A stretch of 42,361 bases of DNA from Alphaproteobacteria bacterium (GTDB lineage Bacteria > Pseudomonadota > Alphaproteobacteria > UBA9219 > RGZA01), in NCBI GenBank assembly GCA_010031785.1, contig RGZA01000002.1:1-42361 (forward strand), written 5' to 3'. The first letter of the stretch is position 1. Each line of letters opens with the position of its first letter. The translations under genes were made by a program, and so were the position numbers. Shown here piece after piece: positions 1 through 9,429 of this stretch. A model generated the notes under the pieces. It had not been told where the DNA came from and made no database searches. It saw only the letters and a program-made list of their open reading frames with translations.

Positions 1-1
1 G

Positions 2-517
2 GTGATGCGCCGCCACAAGAAAAACCTTGAAGGGCTGAATGTCACCATCTGCGGTGATGTACTGCACAGCCGCGTTGCGCGCTCCAACATTTTCCTGCTC
101 AATAAAATGGGCGCAAAGGTACGCGTGGTTGCACCGCTCACGCTGCTTCCAAAAGACATTGATCGCCTTGGTGTTGAAGTACACACACGCATGGAAACAG
201 GCGTAAAGGATGCCGACATTATCATGATGCTGCGTATTCAGAATGAACGCATGGAAGGCTCGTTTGTGCCTTCGGCGCGCGAATATTATCATTTCTTCGG
301 CCTTGATCGTAAGCGCCTTAACCTTGCCAAACCCGATGCGCTGATTATGCATCCTGGCCCCATGAACAGGGGTGTTGAAATTGACAGCGAAGTTGCCGAT
401 GACATTCATCGCAGCCTCATCCTCAATCAGGTGGAATATGGCGTAGCGGTGCGCATGGCCTGCCTTGATCTTGTCACCCGCCCCATGAGCAAACTGATGC
501 AAGAGGCCGCACAATGA
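2..517 (+). CDS. pyrB: Aspartate carbamoyltransferase catalytic chain, C-terminal part (5' end outside window)
   Basis: [29 protein letters not shown] motifs typical of ATCase; truncated at window edge. Confidence 0.93.
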   Translation: MMRRHKKNLEGLNVTICGDVLHSRVARSNIFLLNKMGAKVRVVAPLTLLPKDIDRLGVEVHTRMETGVKDADIIMMLRIQNERMEGSFVPSAREYYHFFGLDRKRLNLAKPDALIMHPGPMNRGVEIDSEVADDIHRSLILNQVEYGVAVRMACLDLVTRPMSKLMQEAAQ

Positions 518-1842
518 GTACCGCTGGGATTATGACTGGAAAAACTGCCTATACCAACGCCCGCCTGCTTGATCCGGCATCACGCATGGATGTCAAAGGC
601 ACGCTGATTGTTGAAAATGGCAAAATTGCTGATGTCGGTCCGCATATTGAAACCAAGAGTCTGGCAAATGATATTCAGATCGTGAACGCTGATGGTGGAT
701 GCTTGGCACCCGGCCTTGTCGATATAATGGTGCACACTGGCGAGCCCGGCAACGAACACAAAGAAACATTCCTAACGCTTGGCGAAACTGCCGCAGCAGG
801 AGGCGTGACGGCGATTGCCACCATGCCGGACACGCATCCGATTATCGATAACGTCGCAGGCGTTGCTTATATCGACCGCCGTGCGCGCCAAAGCAAAAGC
901 GTAAAGCATTTCCCCTATGCCGCCATGACCGTGCAATGCAAAGGCAAGGAAATGACCGAGCTTGGCCTACTTGCTGAAGCAGGCGCCGTTGGCTTCACCG
1001 ATGGTTTGCGCCCGGTTGATGATTTGAAACTGATGCGCCGCATCATGGCCTATTCACGTAACTTTGATTTGCTGTTACTGCAACAGCCGCTGCATCCAGG
1101 CCTTGCGCAAGGCGGCATGATGAATAGTGGTGAGCTGTGCACGCGTCTTGGCCTCCCCGGTATTCCGGAAGAAGCAGAACCTTTGCAGGTGATGATCGAT
1201 CTGCGTCTTGCCAAGGCAACGGGCGCACGCCTGCACATTGGCCCGGTCAGCATGGCAGAAAGCGTGCAATTGATCCGCGCGGCAAAAGCAAAAGGCCTGC
1301 GCGTAACCTGTTCAACCTCCCCGCATTATTTCACACTCACCGAAAATGATGTGGGCGATTACCGCACCTTTACAAAAATATTCCCGCCACTGCGTGATGA
1401 AGAAAACCGCAAGGCAATTGCCGAAGGCGTTGTGGATGGCACGATTGATGTCATCACCAGCAACCATCATCCGCAAGATATTGACGCCAAGCGTGTGCCG
1501 TTTGCGCAAGCAGAACCCGGGATTGTTGGCCTTGAAACATTATTGGCCCTCAGCCTGAAGCTCTATCACGATAACAAGGCAAGCCTCTCGCACGTCATAT
1601 CTACCATGACTAACAAGCCTGCGGATATTCTGCGCCTGCCACTGGGTCGCCTTACAAAAGGCGGTGCGGCCGATTTCATGATCTTTGATGCAGAAGAACC
1701 CTGGCGCATTGAAAATGACCGGCTACGTTCAAAATCCAAAAACTCACCTTACGAAACGCTTCCGGTTCAAGGGCGCGTCAAACATACCATTCTTGATGGC
1801 CGCCATGTGTTTGATGGCACCAAGCTCGCGGTGGCTGCTTAA
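514..1842 (+). CDS. pyrC: Dihydroorotase-like protein (PyrC/PyrX type, possibly non-catalytic)
   Basis: 442 aa amidohydrolase-like; overlaps the pyrB stop; [37 protein letters not shown]. Confidence 0.88.
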   Translation: MSTAGIMTGKTAYTNARLLDPASRMDVKGTLIVENGKIADVGPHIETKSLANDIQIVNADGGCLAPGLVDIMVHTGEPGNEHKETFLTLGETAAAGGVTAIATMPDTHPIIDNVAGVAYIDRRARQSKSVKHFPYAAMTVQCKGKEMTELGLLAEAGAVGFTDGLRPVDDLKLMRRIMAYSRNFDLLLLQQPLHPGLAQGGMMNSGELCTRLGLPGIPEEAEPLQVMIDLRLAKATGARLHIGPVSMAESVQLIRAAKAKGLRVTCSTSPHYFTLTENDVGDYRTFTKIFPPLRDEENRKAIAEGVVDGTIDVITSNHHPQDIDAKRVPFAQAEPGIVGLETLLALSLKLYHDNKASLSHVISTMTNKPADILRLPLGRLTKGGAADFMIFDAEEPWRIENDRLRSKSKNSPYETLPVQGRVKHTILDGRHVFDGTKLAVAA

Positions 1843-1850
1843 AGGTTCTT

Positions 1851-2477
1851 ATGTCTCCTACGCCTTCTGAATACCAGTATCTTATCTATGCATTGCTGCT
1901 TGGTTCATACCTGCTCGGTTCGATCCCATTTGGATTAATCCTGACAAAACTCGCTGGCCATGGTGATATTCGCACCATTGGCTCAGGCAATATTGGTGCA
2001 ACCAATGTTTTGCGCACAGGCAATAAACCGCTCGCCATCCTCACCTTGCTGCTGGATGGCGGTAAGGGCGCACTCGCAGTTTGTATCGGCCACCTGCTCA
2101 CAAACGATAACGCACTCATAGGGATGCTGATGGGCCTGTGCGCGGTTGTTGGCCATATCTTTCCAGTCTTTTTAAAATTCAAAGGCGGCAAAGGCGTTGC
2201 CACCGCCATCGGCTTTTACCTGATGCTATCTTGGCAACTCGGTCTTGCGGTTATTGCCATGTGGTTGCTCATTGCATTTGTGTTGCGTAAATCTTCCGCT
2301 GCTGCGATTGCAGCAATTGGCGGCGCACCCATTTTTGCATGGTTCCTTGATATGCCGGAATTCAGCCTCTATCTCATGGCGCTTTCTGCCCTAATCATCT
2401 ATCGCCACCGCGATAATATTGATCGCCTGCTCAAAGGCACCGAACCTTCCATCGGGAATAAAGGCGGAAAAAGATAA
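1851..2477 (+). CDS. plsY: Glycerol-3-phosphate acyltransferase PlsY
   Basis: GSIPFGLI, GSGNIGATNVLR, GGKGVATAIG motifs; multi-TM. Confidence 0.95.
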   Translation: MSPTPSEYQYLIYALLLGSYLLGSIPFGLILTKLAGHGDIRTIGSGNIGATNVLRTGNKPLAILTLLLDGGKGALAVCIGHLLTNDNALIGMLMGLCAVVGHIFPVFLKFKGGKGVATAIGFYLMLSWQLGLAVIAMWLLIAFVLRKSSAAAIAAIGGAPIFAWFLDMPEFSLYLMALSALIIYRHRDNIDRLLKGTEPSIGNKGGKR

Positions 2478-3595
2478 TGCTGCCACCCAAAGCGCTCACT
2501 GATGAAGAACGGTTAAACTGGCTGCGGCTTATTCGCACCGAGCATGTTGGGCCAATCACCTTCTATAAATTGCTGGAACGGTTTGGCAGCGTTGATAGCG
2601 CCATTCGCAACGCACCTGATCTTGCCAAGCGCGCTGGTGGTAAAAAGCAACTGGTGATTGCTAGCCGCGAAAGCGCAGAAAAAGAAATACAGGCACTTAC
2701 CAAAACGGGGGGCTTTATGCTCGCCGCATGTGAGTCCGATTATCCAACATACCTGCGCGCGATTGAAGATGCCCCGCCGATCATCAGTGTGAAGGGCCAG
2801 CGCAGTGCGCTTAATAGCAAGCAGATGATCGCCATGGTTGGCTCGCGCAATGCATCGCTTAACGGGCGACAATTTGCCGAACGCATTGCGCGTGATTGTG
2901 GGCAAGCAAATATGATGGTGATTTCCGGTTTAGCGCGCGGGATTGATACCGCTGCACATCAGGGCGCCCTGAAAACGGGTACCATCGCCGTGGTTGCTGG
3001 CGGTATTGATGTGATTTATCCCGAAGAAAACGCCAAGCTTTATCAAGCCATCTTGGAAAAAGGCGCGATCATCGCGGAAAGCCCGTTTGGCACAGCGCCC
3101 ACCAACCGCCATTTCCCCAAGCGCAACCGCATCATCTCCGGTGTGAGCGAAGGCGTGCTTGTCATTGAAGCGGTTGAACATTCGGGCTCACTCATCACAG
3201 CGCGCATGGCGCTTGAACAGGGCCGTGAAGTGCTGGCCGTGCCCGGCTCCCCGCTCGATCCACGCAGCAAGGGCAATAATAATCTGCTGCGCCAAGGCGC
3301 CACATTAGTTGAAAACGCGCAGGATATTATCAACGGCCTGTCGCGCCATCCGCATCATATGGCGGAACCCACATCCTTTTTCACCGAGCGCGATGAACCC
3401 TTATCGGATGATGAAATCGCCCACGCGCGAACAAAAATTCTTGAAACCCTTGGCCCTGTTGCCGTGCGCATTGATGAACTGATCCGCGATATCGATATGC
3501 CTGCATCGATGGTCCTTGCTGCTCTGTTAGAGCTCGAACTTGCAGGCCGCGCCGCGCGGCAGCCAGGGCAATATGTAGTGTTATTATCCGAATAA
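2477..3595 (+). CDS. dprA: DNA processing protein DprA/Smf
   Basis: MVGSRNAS...VISGLARGIDTAAHQGAL, FPKRNRIISG motifs. Confidence 0.95.
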   Translation: MLPPKALTDEERLNWLRLIRTEHVGPITFYKLLERFGSVDSAIRNAPDLAKRAGGKKQLVIASRESAEKEIQALTKTGGFMLAACESDYPTYLRAIEDAPPIISVKGQRSALNSKQMIAMVGSRNASLNGRQFAERIARDCGQANMMVISGLARGIDTAAHQGALKTGTIAVVAGGIDVIYPEENAKLYQAILEKGAIIAESPFGTAPTNRHFPKRNRIISGVSEGVLVIEAVEHSGSLITARMALEQGREVLAVPGSPLDPRSKGNNNLLRQGATLVENAQDIINGLSRHPHHMAEPTSFFTERDEPLSDDEIAHARTKILETLGPVAVRIDELIRDIDMPASMVLAALLELELAGRAARQPGQYVVLLSE

Positions 3596-4420
3596 CCGCC
3601 GTGCGCAGATGATCTTGCTGCCGCGCGCTACAACATCCGCCAGTGGTTCAACCACAGCGCAGCCATGAAAGGCATTGGCATGCAAAAGCGCATTCTGGTC
3701 GGCCATGATCCCGACATGTCCAGAAAAGAACACCAGATCGCCACGGTGTAATGTTGAATGATCCACAACGAGCTTACCAAGGCTTTCTGCCTGCATATCG
3801 CTATCACGCGGGCATGCAATTCCCGCCGCTTCCAGCGCCAATTGCACAAGGCCGGAGCAATCAAGGCCAAGGGACGTATTCCCGCCCCATAAATAAGGCG
3901 CGCCGAGCATACGCCCTGCGGTAAACACAATATCGCGCTCCCGCCACTCAGTGATTGGCGCCAGATGATGCGCATGCACAAACCCACCGCCTTTTAATTC
4001 ACAAAACTTTTCGCCTTTTTTGACTATTTCCACCGCGCTGAAAAAAGTCAGTGTGTCGAGCGGCGGCGATTTAATCGAAGCATCCGGAAATAAAAACGAT
4101 GTCAGTTTTTTAATGCGGTGGGTTGGCGTTTGCGCATCTGGCGTAAAACCATCCGCGGCTACATACCCCACATAGCCATCGCGCTCACATTGCCCCCAAT
4201 GCCAGCCATCCTTAAGTTCGTAGGATGTAAAGGCATCGCCATAACGCAACTCGCTCACCTGCTCGGTATTTATGGCTGGTGTTTTGCGCAATGCCGCCCT
4301 GCCCTTTTTCAAGGTAAGCAATTGCCCTGCGCTATAAGCAGACGCAACAACAACTAAGCGCAACTTCTCTGCGGCAATATCGGTGCGATACGGGTTTATG
4401 CGGGGGTCAAGGGAGGCCAT
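3584..4420 (-). CDS. NlpC/P60 family cell-wall hydrolase with SH3-like N-terminal region
   Basis: LGLDCSGLVQLALEAAG catalytic Cys, HRGDLVFFSGHVGIM catalytic His. Confidence 0.9.
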   Translation of the reverse strand: MASLDPRINPYRTDIAAEKLRLVVVASAYSAGQLLTLKKGRAALRKTPAINTEQVSELRYGDAFTSYELKDGWHWGQCERDGYVGYVAADGFTPDAQTPTHRIKKLTSFLFPDASIKSPPLDTLTFFSAVEIVKKGEKFCELKGGGFVHAHHLAPITEWRERDIVFTAGRMLGAPYLWGGNTSLGLDCSGLVQLALEAAGIACPRDSDMQAESLGKLVVDHSTLHRGDLVFFSGHVGIMADQNALLHANAFHGCAVVEPLADVVARGSKIICARRLFG

Positions 4421-4432
4421 AGGACCTCTCTC

Positions 4433-4921
4433 TTATGCGGCTTGTACTTCGCTTGCGTTGGCTTCCTCATCCGCTTGTTCTTTGGCCATTTGTGCTAGTT
4501 CAAGGAAGATGGAAGGCTTAAGCTGCTCATCAGCGGTACTGTCGGCTTCCTGAATGCTTTTCACGAAATCTACAAGGAATGATGAACCTTTAACGGTGCG
4601 CTGCACTAAAACGTTCCGCTTGTCTTTTTCATCGCGGCGACGCTTTACAAAATCAAGTTCGCCAAGGCGATCAAGCGCACGGCTAATCGCAGGCTTTGAA
4701 ATATTGAGATAGCTGGCAAGACCGCGCACGGTGTGCGGACCTTCCTCCAGATACACAGTCAGCATCAATGCCATTTGGCGAGCGGAAAGGTCTGGACCTT
4801 TACTACGTACACCTGTTACCAAAACTTTGCGCCACACATTGAGCGCGCGAACATCTAAATTCACTTTAGCAACTCCGGAAAAATGACTGAATCGACTAGA
4901 AGTCCCTAGTGTGCGACGCAT
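4433..4921 (-). CDS. MarR-family winged-helix transcriptional regulator
   Basis: LTVYLEEGPHTVRGLASYLNISKPAISRALDRLGELDFVKRRRDEKDKRNVLVQRT wHTH. Confidence 0.85.
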   Translation of the reverse strand: MRRTLGTSSRFSHFSGVAKVNLDVRALNVWRKVLVTGVRSKGPDLSARQMALMLTVYLEEGPHTVRGLASYLNISKPAISRALDRLGELDFVKRRRDEKDKRNVLVQRTVKGSSFLVDFVKSIQEADSTADEQLKPSIFLELAQMAKEQADEEANASEVQAA

Positions 4922-5003
4922 TTGTTAAAACTGCAAGGGGGTCACGTTAATGATTTTGGCAAGTGTGACTTTTGCGTTTAATACCTTGTTTCGAATCACT
5001 TTT

Positions 5004-5267
5004 TTAAGGGGTTTCTGCCGTGCAGGAAACTGCTGGTCGTGCGCCCTGATCAATAAAGCAATAGCTGACATAGCCGGTATTGACGTTCACGCGGAATACC
5101 CCGGCAGCGGCAGTGGGGTTGCTATGCTGCATCAACATATAGGGCCCAAGGCTGCGTCCTGTCTGCGGCGCGGCCATTGCGACTCCCACAAGATTAAGTG
5201 CGCCAATAACGACCAACGCACCCACCAGCGCGCATAAGCTATAAGGTAGAATTTTTGAAATGGACAT
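5004..5267 (-). CDS. Small hypothetical protein with N-terminal TM/signal segment
   Basis: 87 aa ORF, hydrophobic N-terminus (SLCALVGALVVIGALNLVGVAMA). Confidence 0.55.
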   Translation of the reverse strand: MSISKILPYSLCALVGALVVIGALNLVGVAMAAPQTGRSLGPYMLMQHSNPTAAAGVFRVNVNTGYVSYCFIDQGARPAVSCTAETP

Positions 5268-5358
5268 TCGCAGAGCCTCCCCAAAGAATATGAGGGGTCA
5301 CTATAATACGCTATTGGATATCGTGTAAGTGATGCTGTAGGCGATTCAGGGAAAAAGA

Positions 5359-5682
5359 TTAGCCAGCTTTTTGCTGATCCATAGGCCCCAGTGCCAACGC
5401 ATCCTGGCGATCTTTCCATTCCATCAGGAAATGCACCGCTTCGTTGTAATCATCGCTTTTAAGATCTTCAACGCGTGAAATGCTAAACGAATCAAGGAAT
5501 GTTTGCTGCAATTCTTCAACCGATCCATCGGTTTCAACAGCCGTGTAAGCCAGCAGGCTCAGCAAAGACATTTGCTCGGATTTATTGATTGTCTTATGAC
5601 CACGCAATAACCAGCGCATCATATCAAAGCGATCAAAACGACCGAAGCGACTTTTAAGAATGTCATCAAGTGAGTTAGCCAT
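5359..5682 (-). CDS. Hypothetical protein, 107 aa
   Basis: Coding-like ORF between a small membrane ORF and rpmJ, same strand. Confidence 0.6.
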   Translation of the reverse strand: MANSLDDILKSRFGRFDRFDMMRWLLRGHKTINKSEQMSLLSLLAYTAVETDGSVEELQQTFLDSFSISRVEDLKSDDYNEAVHFLMEWKDRQDALALGPMDQQKAG

Positions 5683-5819
5683 GCGTTTCTATTCCACCAA
5701 ATTTGAACTTTATGATTACGTTTATCAGCTTACGAAAACTGTATCACAAAAAAAGCCAAAAATTTGAAAGTAATAACGTCATTACTCTAAAAAATGCATC
5801 AATCCTGTTAATAACGCGA

Positions 5820-5945
5820 TTAACCTTGGCGTGCTTTATAACGCTTCTTGAGCTTGTTAATAATGTATACGCGACCTTTACGACGTACCAAGATGCAATT
5901 TGCATCGCGCTTACGCAGGCCCTTCAATGAGTTAGCAACTTTCAT
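5820..5945 (-). CDS. rpmJ: 50S ribosomal protein L36 (bL36)
   Basis: Manual translation of minus strand: [41 protein letters not shown]; 41 aa, below the size cut-off of the ORF track. Confidence 0.93.
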   Translation of the reverse strand: MKVANSLKGLRKRDANCILVRRKGRVYIINKLKKRYKARQG

Positions 5946-6455
5946 AGCATTAATCCTTATCTTTCTGATCTCAGGTGCGGGAAACTAGGCGATCCCCACC
6001 CCCTAAGTCAAGCAAAACCGCTGTTATTTTTTGGCCGTTATAGCGGGAGTGCTTGATTAACACATAGGCGCGAATTATATAAAGAATCAAAGGAATCAGT
6101 AACAATGCAGCTCATGTTGCAGTACGGTAATAATGGTTAAACGTCTAATTAACTTTTTAAGCCTAAACTGTGGATAAGTGGGGTTTAAAACGTTAACAGT
6201 CTAAAACGTTTAGGTCACATTAGGGTAACGGGGCTTTAAGTCCCACATCCGGAAGGAGAACGGCGATAAATAATCGCTTTGATCTCAACATTGAAAAAGA
6301 AATTGCGCACCGCGCTAGCGGACCTTTTGTCCCAAAATTAAAAAATAGAATATTCATCTCCCAATCGAAACTTTATTTCAAACCGTTCACTCTCAGTATG
6401 GGCGTCGCTCATGCTGTTTTTGAAGCTACCGCCCTCACAACATGGAGAAACCTAT

Positions 6456-7205
6456 ATGGGTAAACGCTCGGATAAGTTCCAGAGTAACAAACGTGGTGCT
6501 GAAAACAGAAAATCAAATATAGAGGTTCTGTTTAATCAAAAATGGTCACCGATCAAGGAAGAAGAAGATCGCCGCGATCAAAGCTATATCCGAAAAATAA
6601 AACCGCAGAATAATAATCAGGCGCGACTGATGGAAGCGCTGGCAACGCATAACCTTACGCTGGCGGTGGGTCCTGCCGGTACTGGTAAAACCTATCTTGC
6701 AATCAGTGCGGCGGTTGAAGCGCTTGAAGCAGGAACAGTTGACCGAATCATCCTCTCCCGCCCTGCAATTGAAGCTGGTGAAAGCATCGGCTTCTTGCCA
6801 GGGGATTTACAGGAGAAAATGGCTCCCTATCTTCGCCCACTTTATGACGCACTGAATGACCGCATCGGTGGCAAGCGCTTGAAACAGCATTTGCAGGATG
6901 GCGCGATTGAAATCGCCCCCATCGGCTATATGCGTGGACGTACGCTCAACAATGCCTTCGTGGTAATTGATGAAGTACAGAACTGCACCTATGGGCAGCT
7001 TAAGATGCTTCTCACCCGCCTTGGCTGGCATTCAACCATGGTACTTACAGGCGATCCTGATCAAAGCGATTTGCTTCCGGGCATGTCAGGCTTTGCCGAT
7101 ATCGCCAAAAAGCTCGATGGGATTAAAGGCATTGCGGTGGTTCAACTTGAAGCCGCCGACGTTGTCCGCCATCCCCTTGTTGCGAGCATGCTGACGAAGA
7201 TTTAG
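6456..7205 (+). CDS. PhoH-family P-loop ATPase
   Basis: GPAGTGKTYLA Walker A, FVVIDEVQNCTYGQLKMLLTRLG Walker B, TGDPDQSDL; start moved to the ATG at 6456 (MGKRSDKF), preceded by GGAGA. Confidence 0.92.
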   Translation: MGKRSDKFQSNKRGAENRKSNIEVLFNQKWSPIKEEEDRRDQSYIRKIKPQNNNQARLMEALATHNLTLAVGPAGTGKTYLAISAAVEALEAGTVDRIILSRPAIEAGESIGFLPGDLQEKMAPYLRPLYDALNDRIGGKRLKQHLQDGAIEIAPIGYMRGRTLNNAFVVIDEVQNCTYGQLKMLLTRLGWHSTMVLTGDPDQSDLLPGMSGFADIAKKLDGIKGIAVVQLEAADVVRHPLVASMLTKI

Positions 7206-7234
7206 AATACGCTCTGAATAAAGATCAGGTGTTA

Positions 7235-7253
7235 TCCCGGGCTTGTCCCGGGA
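7235..7253. repeat. Short perfect hairpin TCCCGGG-cttgt-CCCGGGA downstream of phoH
   Basis: 7-bp perfect arms, 5-nt loop; resembles a dispersed intergenic palindrome type. Confidence 0.6.
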
Positions 7254-7331
7254 GCATCCCTGTAAACACTTGATAAACACGTGCCGTGGCAGAGAGATGA
7301 CAAATCAGCACAGCCACGATATAATCCACCA

Positions 7332-7697
7332 ATGAAAACTGATCTGGATAAAAAAATTCGTGCATTTGAAAAAGTGCGTGCCGATGACAAAGCGCCGATG
7401 TTTGGCAAAAGGACCAGTTCGGGTGCAGGCCGCGCAGGCTATGAATTTATCATCGCCACGCTGTTTTTTGCAGGCATCGGTTTTTTGATCGATATTCAGC
7501 TTGATACAAAACCATGGATCACGCTTGGTATGTTTTTCCTTGGCTTTATCACCGGTGCTTACAATGCCTGGCGTTCCTTGAATGTGGATAGTGAAACGGT
7601 TGGCGCAAAATACAAATCCGCGCCAAAAGTAGCGCTGGATGCACATGATATCGAATTGCCCCATGCGCGCAGAAATGATCACGATCATCCCCTTTAA
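7332..7697 (+). CDS. atpI: ATP synthase protein I (AtpI-like)
   Basis: Two hydrophobic segments (FIIATLFFAGIGFLIDIQLDTKPWITLGMFFLGFITGAYNAWR), directly upstream of atpB; start at ATG 7332. Confidence 0.85.
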   Translation: MKTDLDKKIRAFEKVRADDKAPMFGKRTSSGAGRAGYEFIIATLFFAGIGFLIDIQLDTKPWITLGMFFLGFITGAYNAWRSLNVDSETVGAKYKSAPKVALDAHDIELPHARRNDHDHPL

Positions 7698-7726
7698 GCT
7701 GTTCAGCCTATCTTGAACTTCAGAAT

Positions 7727-7750
7727 CCCCCAATAAACAAAGGGGGTTTT
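7727..7750 (+). terminator. Rho-independent terminator-like hairpin after atpI
   Basis: CCCCC-aataaacaaa-GGGGG followed by TTTT. Confidence 0.55.
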
Positions 7751-7847
7751 ATTACCCCCCTTTTCCAATTGACATTCGACGTATTCTTTCCGATAAGAAG
7801 CGCGGTTTTTCTGATTCAACCCACCTAACTTAACCTGCCCGAGCCGA

Positions 7848-8462
7848 ATGAGTTCACCTCTCCATCAGTTTGAAATCCATACCGTTTTGCCACTTACCGT
7901 GGCCGGATATGATATTTCGTTGACTAATTCGTCCGTATTCATGTTTTTGGCAGTGATCACATCAACCTTGTTTCTTGTGCTTGGCATGAAGAAAAAGGCG
8001 CTTATTCCGGGCCGTTTTCAGGCTGCAGCAGAAATGCTGCATAATAGCGTTGCCAACATTGTCAGCGATACGGCTGGTGAAAATTCCAAGCCCTATTTCC
8101 CGCTGATCTTTTCGATCTTCATTTTCATTCTGTCTTGCAACATGCTGGGCATGATCCCCTACAGCTTTACCGTTACATCGCACATCCTTATTACGGTCAT
8201 CCTTGGCCTGATCGTGTTTTTTGCAGTAACGCTGACCGGTTTTGCGCGGCACGGCCTGCATTTCTTCTCGCTGTTTATTCCGCACGGTACGCCGCTTCTG
8301 CTCGCGGTGGCATCCGGTGGCTTTACCCTGGCATTGCTGCCGCTTCCGGTTTTGATTAATGTTGCGCTTACTGGCTTTGAATTTTTCGTCGCTGGCCTGC
8401 AAGCCTACATTTTTTCAATTCTTGCGGCTGTGTATCTGCACGACGCTCTGGAACTACACTAG
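7848..8462 (+). CDS. atpB: F0F1 ATP synthase subunit a, internally shortened (204 aa)
   Basis: N-terminal FTNSS-like region, LGMIPYSFTVTSHI, and C-terminal LQAYIFSILAAVYLHDALE are recognisable; the SLxVRLFANM helix is absent. Confidence 0.9.
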   Translation: MSSPLHQFEIHTVLPLTVAGYDISLTNSSVFMFLAVITSTLFLVLGMKKKALIPGRFQAAAEMLHNSVANIVSDTAGENSKPYFPLIFSIFIFILSCNMLGMIPYSFTVTSHILITVILGLIVFFAVTLTGFARHGLHFFSLFIPHGTPLLLAVASGGFTLALLPLPVLINVALTGFEFFVAGLQAYIFSILAAVYLHDALELH

Positions 8463-8495
8463 TTTTTTTTAAACGCATCACTAAAGGAGATCACT

Positions 8496-8726
8496 ATGGA
8501 TGCAAATGCAATGAAACTTCTCGCCGCTGGTATCGCGATGCTTGGCACCTTTGGTGCTGGTATTGGTCTTGGCAACATCTTCTCATCATGGTTGACCGGC
8601 ATTGCCCGCAACCCAGCTGCTGCTAAGCAAATGAGCACCGTTGGCTTCATCGGCTTTGCTGCTACTGAACTCGTGCTGTTGCTCGGCTTCGTTGTATCGA
8701 TGCTTTTGCTGTTCGTTGCAAAATAA
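8496..8726 (+). CDS. atpE: F0F1 ATP synthase subunit c
   Basis: 76 aa, GAGIGLGNIFSSWLTGIARNP loop, conserved Glu in GFAATELVLLLGF; ATG at about 8496. Confidence 0.95.
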   Translation: MDANAMKLLAAGIAMLGTFGAGIGLGNIFSSWLTGIARNPAAAKQMSTVGFIGFAATELVLLLGFVVSMLLLFVAK

Positions 8727-8751
8727 GCGATCAGCAACAAACAGGTCAGTG

Positions 8752-9426
8752 ATGCTCAAGCATATTCTTCTTTTATGTGCGGTTGTTTTCTTTGCAATCG
8801 GCGGGGCTAACCTAGCGGATGCAAAACCGCATAAGGTTGCGCCAGTAGTTGCACCTGCAGTTGCAGCAGAACAAGCTGCGCCTGCTGCAATAGCTGGTGA
8901 AAAACCCGATGAGACACACCACGAAGAAGAGGCAACTGGCCTGCCGCAGATGGATGTCAGCCGCTTTCCCGGGCAAATCTTCTGGCTCGTCATTACCTTC
9001 ATCATGACGTACCTTTTGATGAAGCATGTGGCGCTGCCGGGCGTTGAACGCACGCTTGAAATACGCGAAAAGCGTATCTCGGCGGATATTGGCGGCTCGA
9101 AAGCAAAGAACGAGGCTGCCAAACATCTGATGGCGGAATATCAGGCACGCCTTGCCAAGGCACGCTCGGATGCACAAAGTGCAACCCGCGCTGTGACGGA
9201 AGAAAATGCGCAAACGGCTGCCGCAGCGCTGCAAGCGCAAACGGCCAAGGTCCATGCGGATATTCAATCAGCGGATGCGCGCATTCTTGCTGAAAAGAAT
9301 AAAGCAATCACTGCGCTGGATAAGGAAGTAGTGAGCGTTGTGGCGGCACTGGTTAAATCGGTTGCCAATATCGCACCTTCTTCTGCCGATATTGAATCGG
9401 CATTGAAGAAAGTAAGGGGCGTTTAA
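8752..9426 (+). CDS. F0F1 ATP synthase subunit b' with N-terminal signal-like extension
   Basis: FPGQIFWLVITFIMTYLLMKHVALPGVERTLEIREKRIS; start taken at MLKHILLL (8752). Confidence 0.9.
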   Translation: MLKHILLLCAVVFFAIGGANLADAKPHKVAPVVAPAVAAEQAAPAAIAGEKPDETHHEEEATGLPQMDVSRFPGQIFWLVITFIMTYLLMKHVALPGVERTLEIREKRISADIGGSKAKNEAAKHLMAEYQARLAKARSDAQSATRAVTEENAQTAAAALQAQTAKVHADIQSADARILAEKNKAITALDKEVVSVVAALVKSVANIAPSSADIESALKKVRGV

Positions 9427-9429
9427 ACC

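Noticed and set aside
6104-6139. 11-codon ORF (MQLMLQYGNNG*) as a leader peptide before phoH
   Set aside because: Too short, weak SD spacing and no attenuator-like codon run or terminator directly following.
8135-8359. Alternative-frame ORF in atpB that might hold the missing segment
   Set aside because: Translation (MQHAGHDPLQLYRY...) has no AtpB-like residues; the missing block is not present in any frame here.
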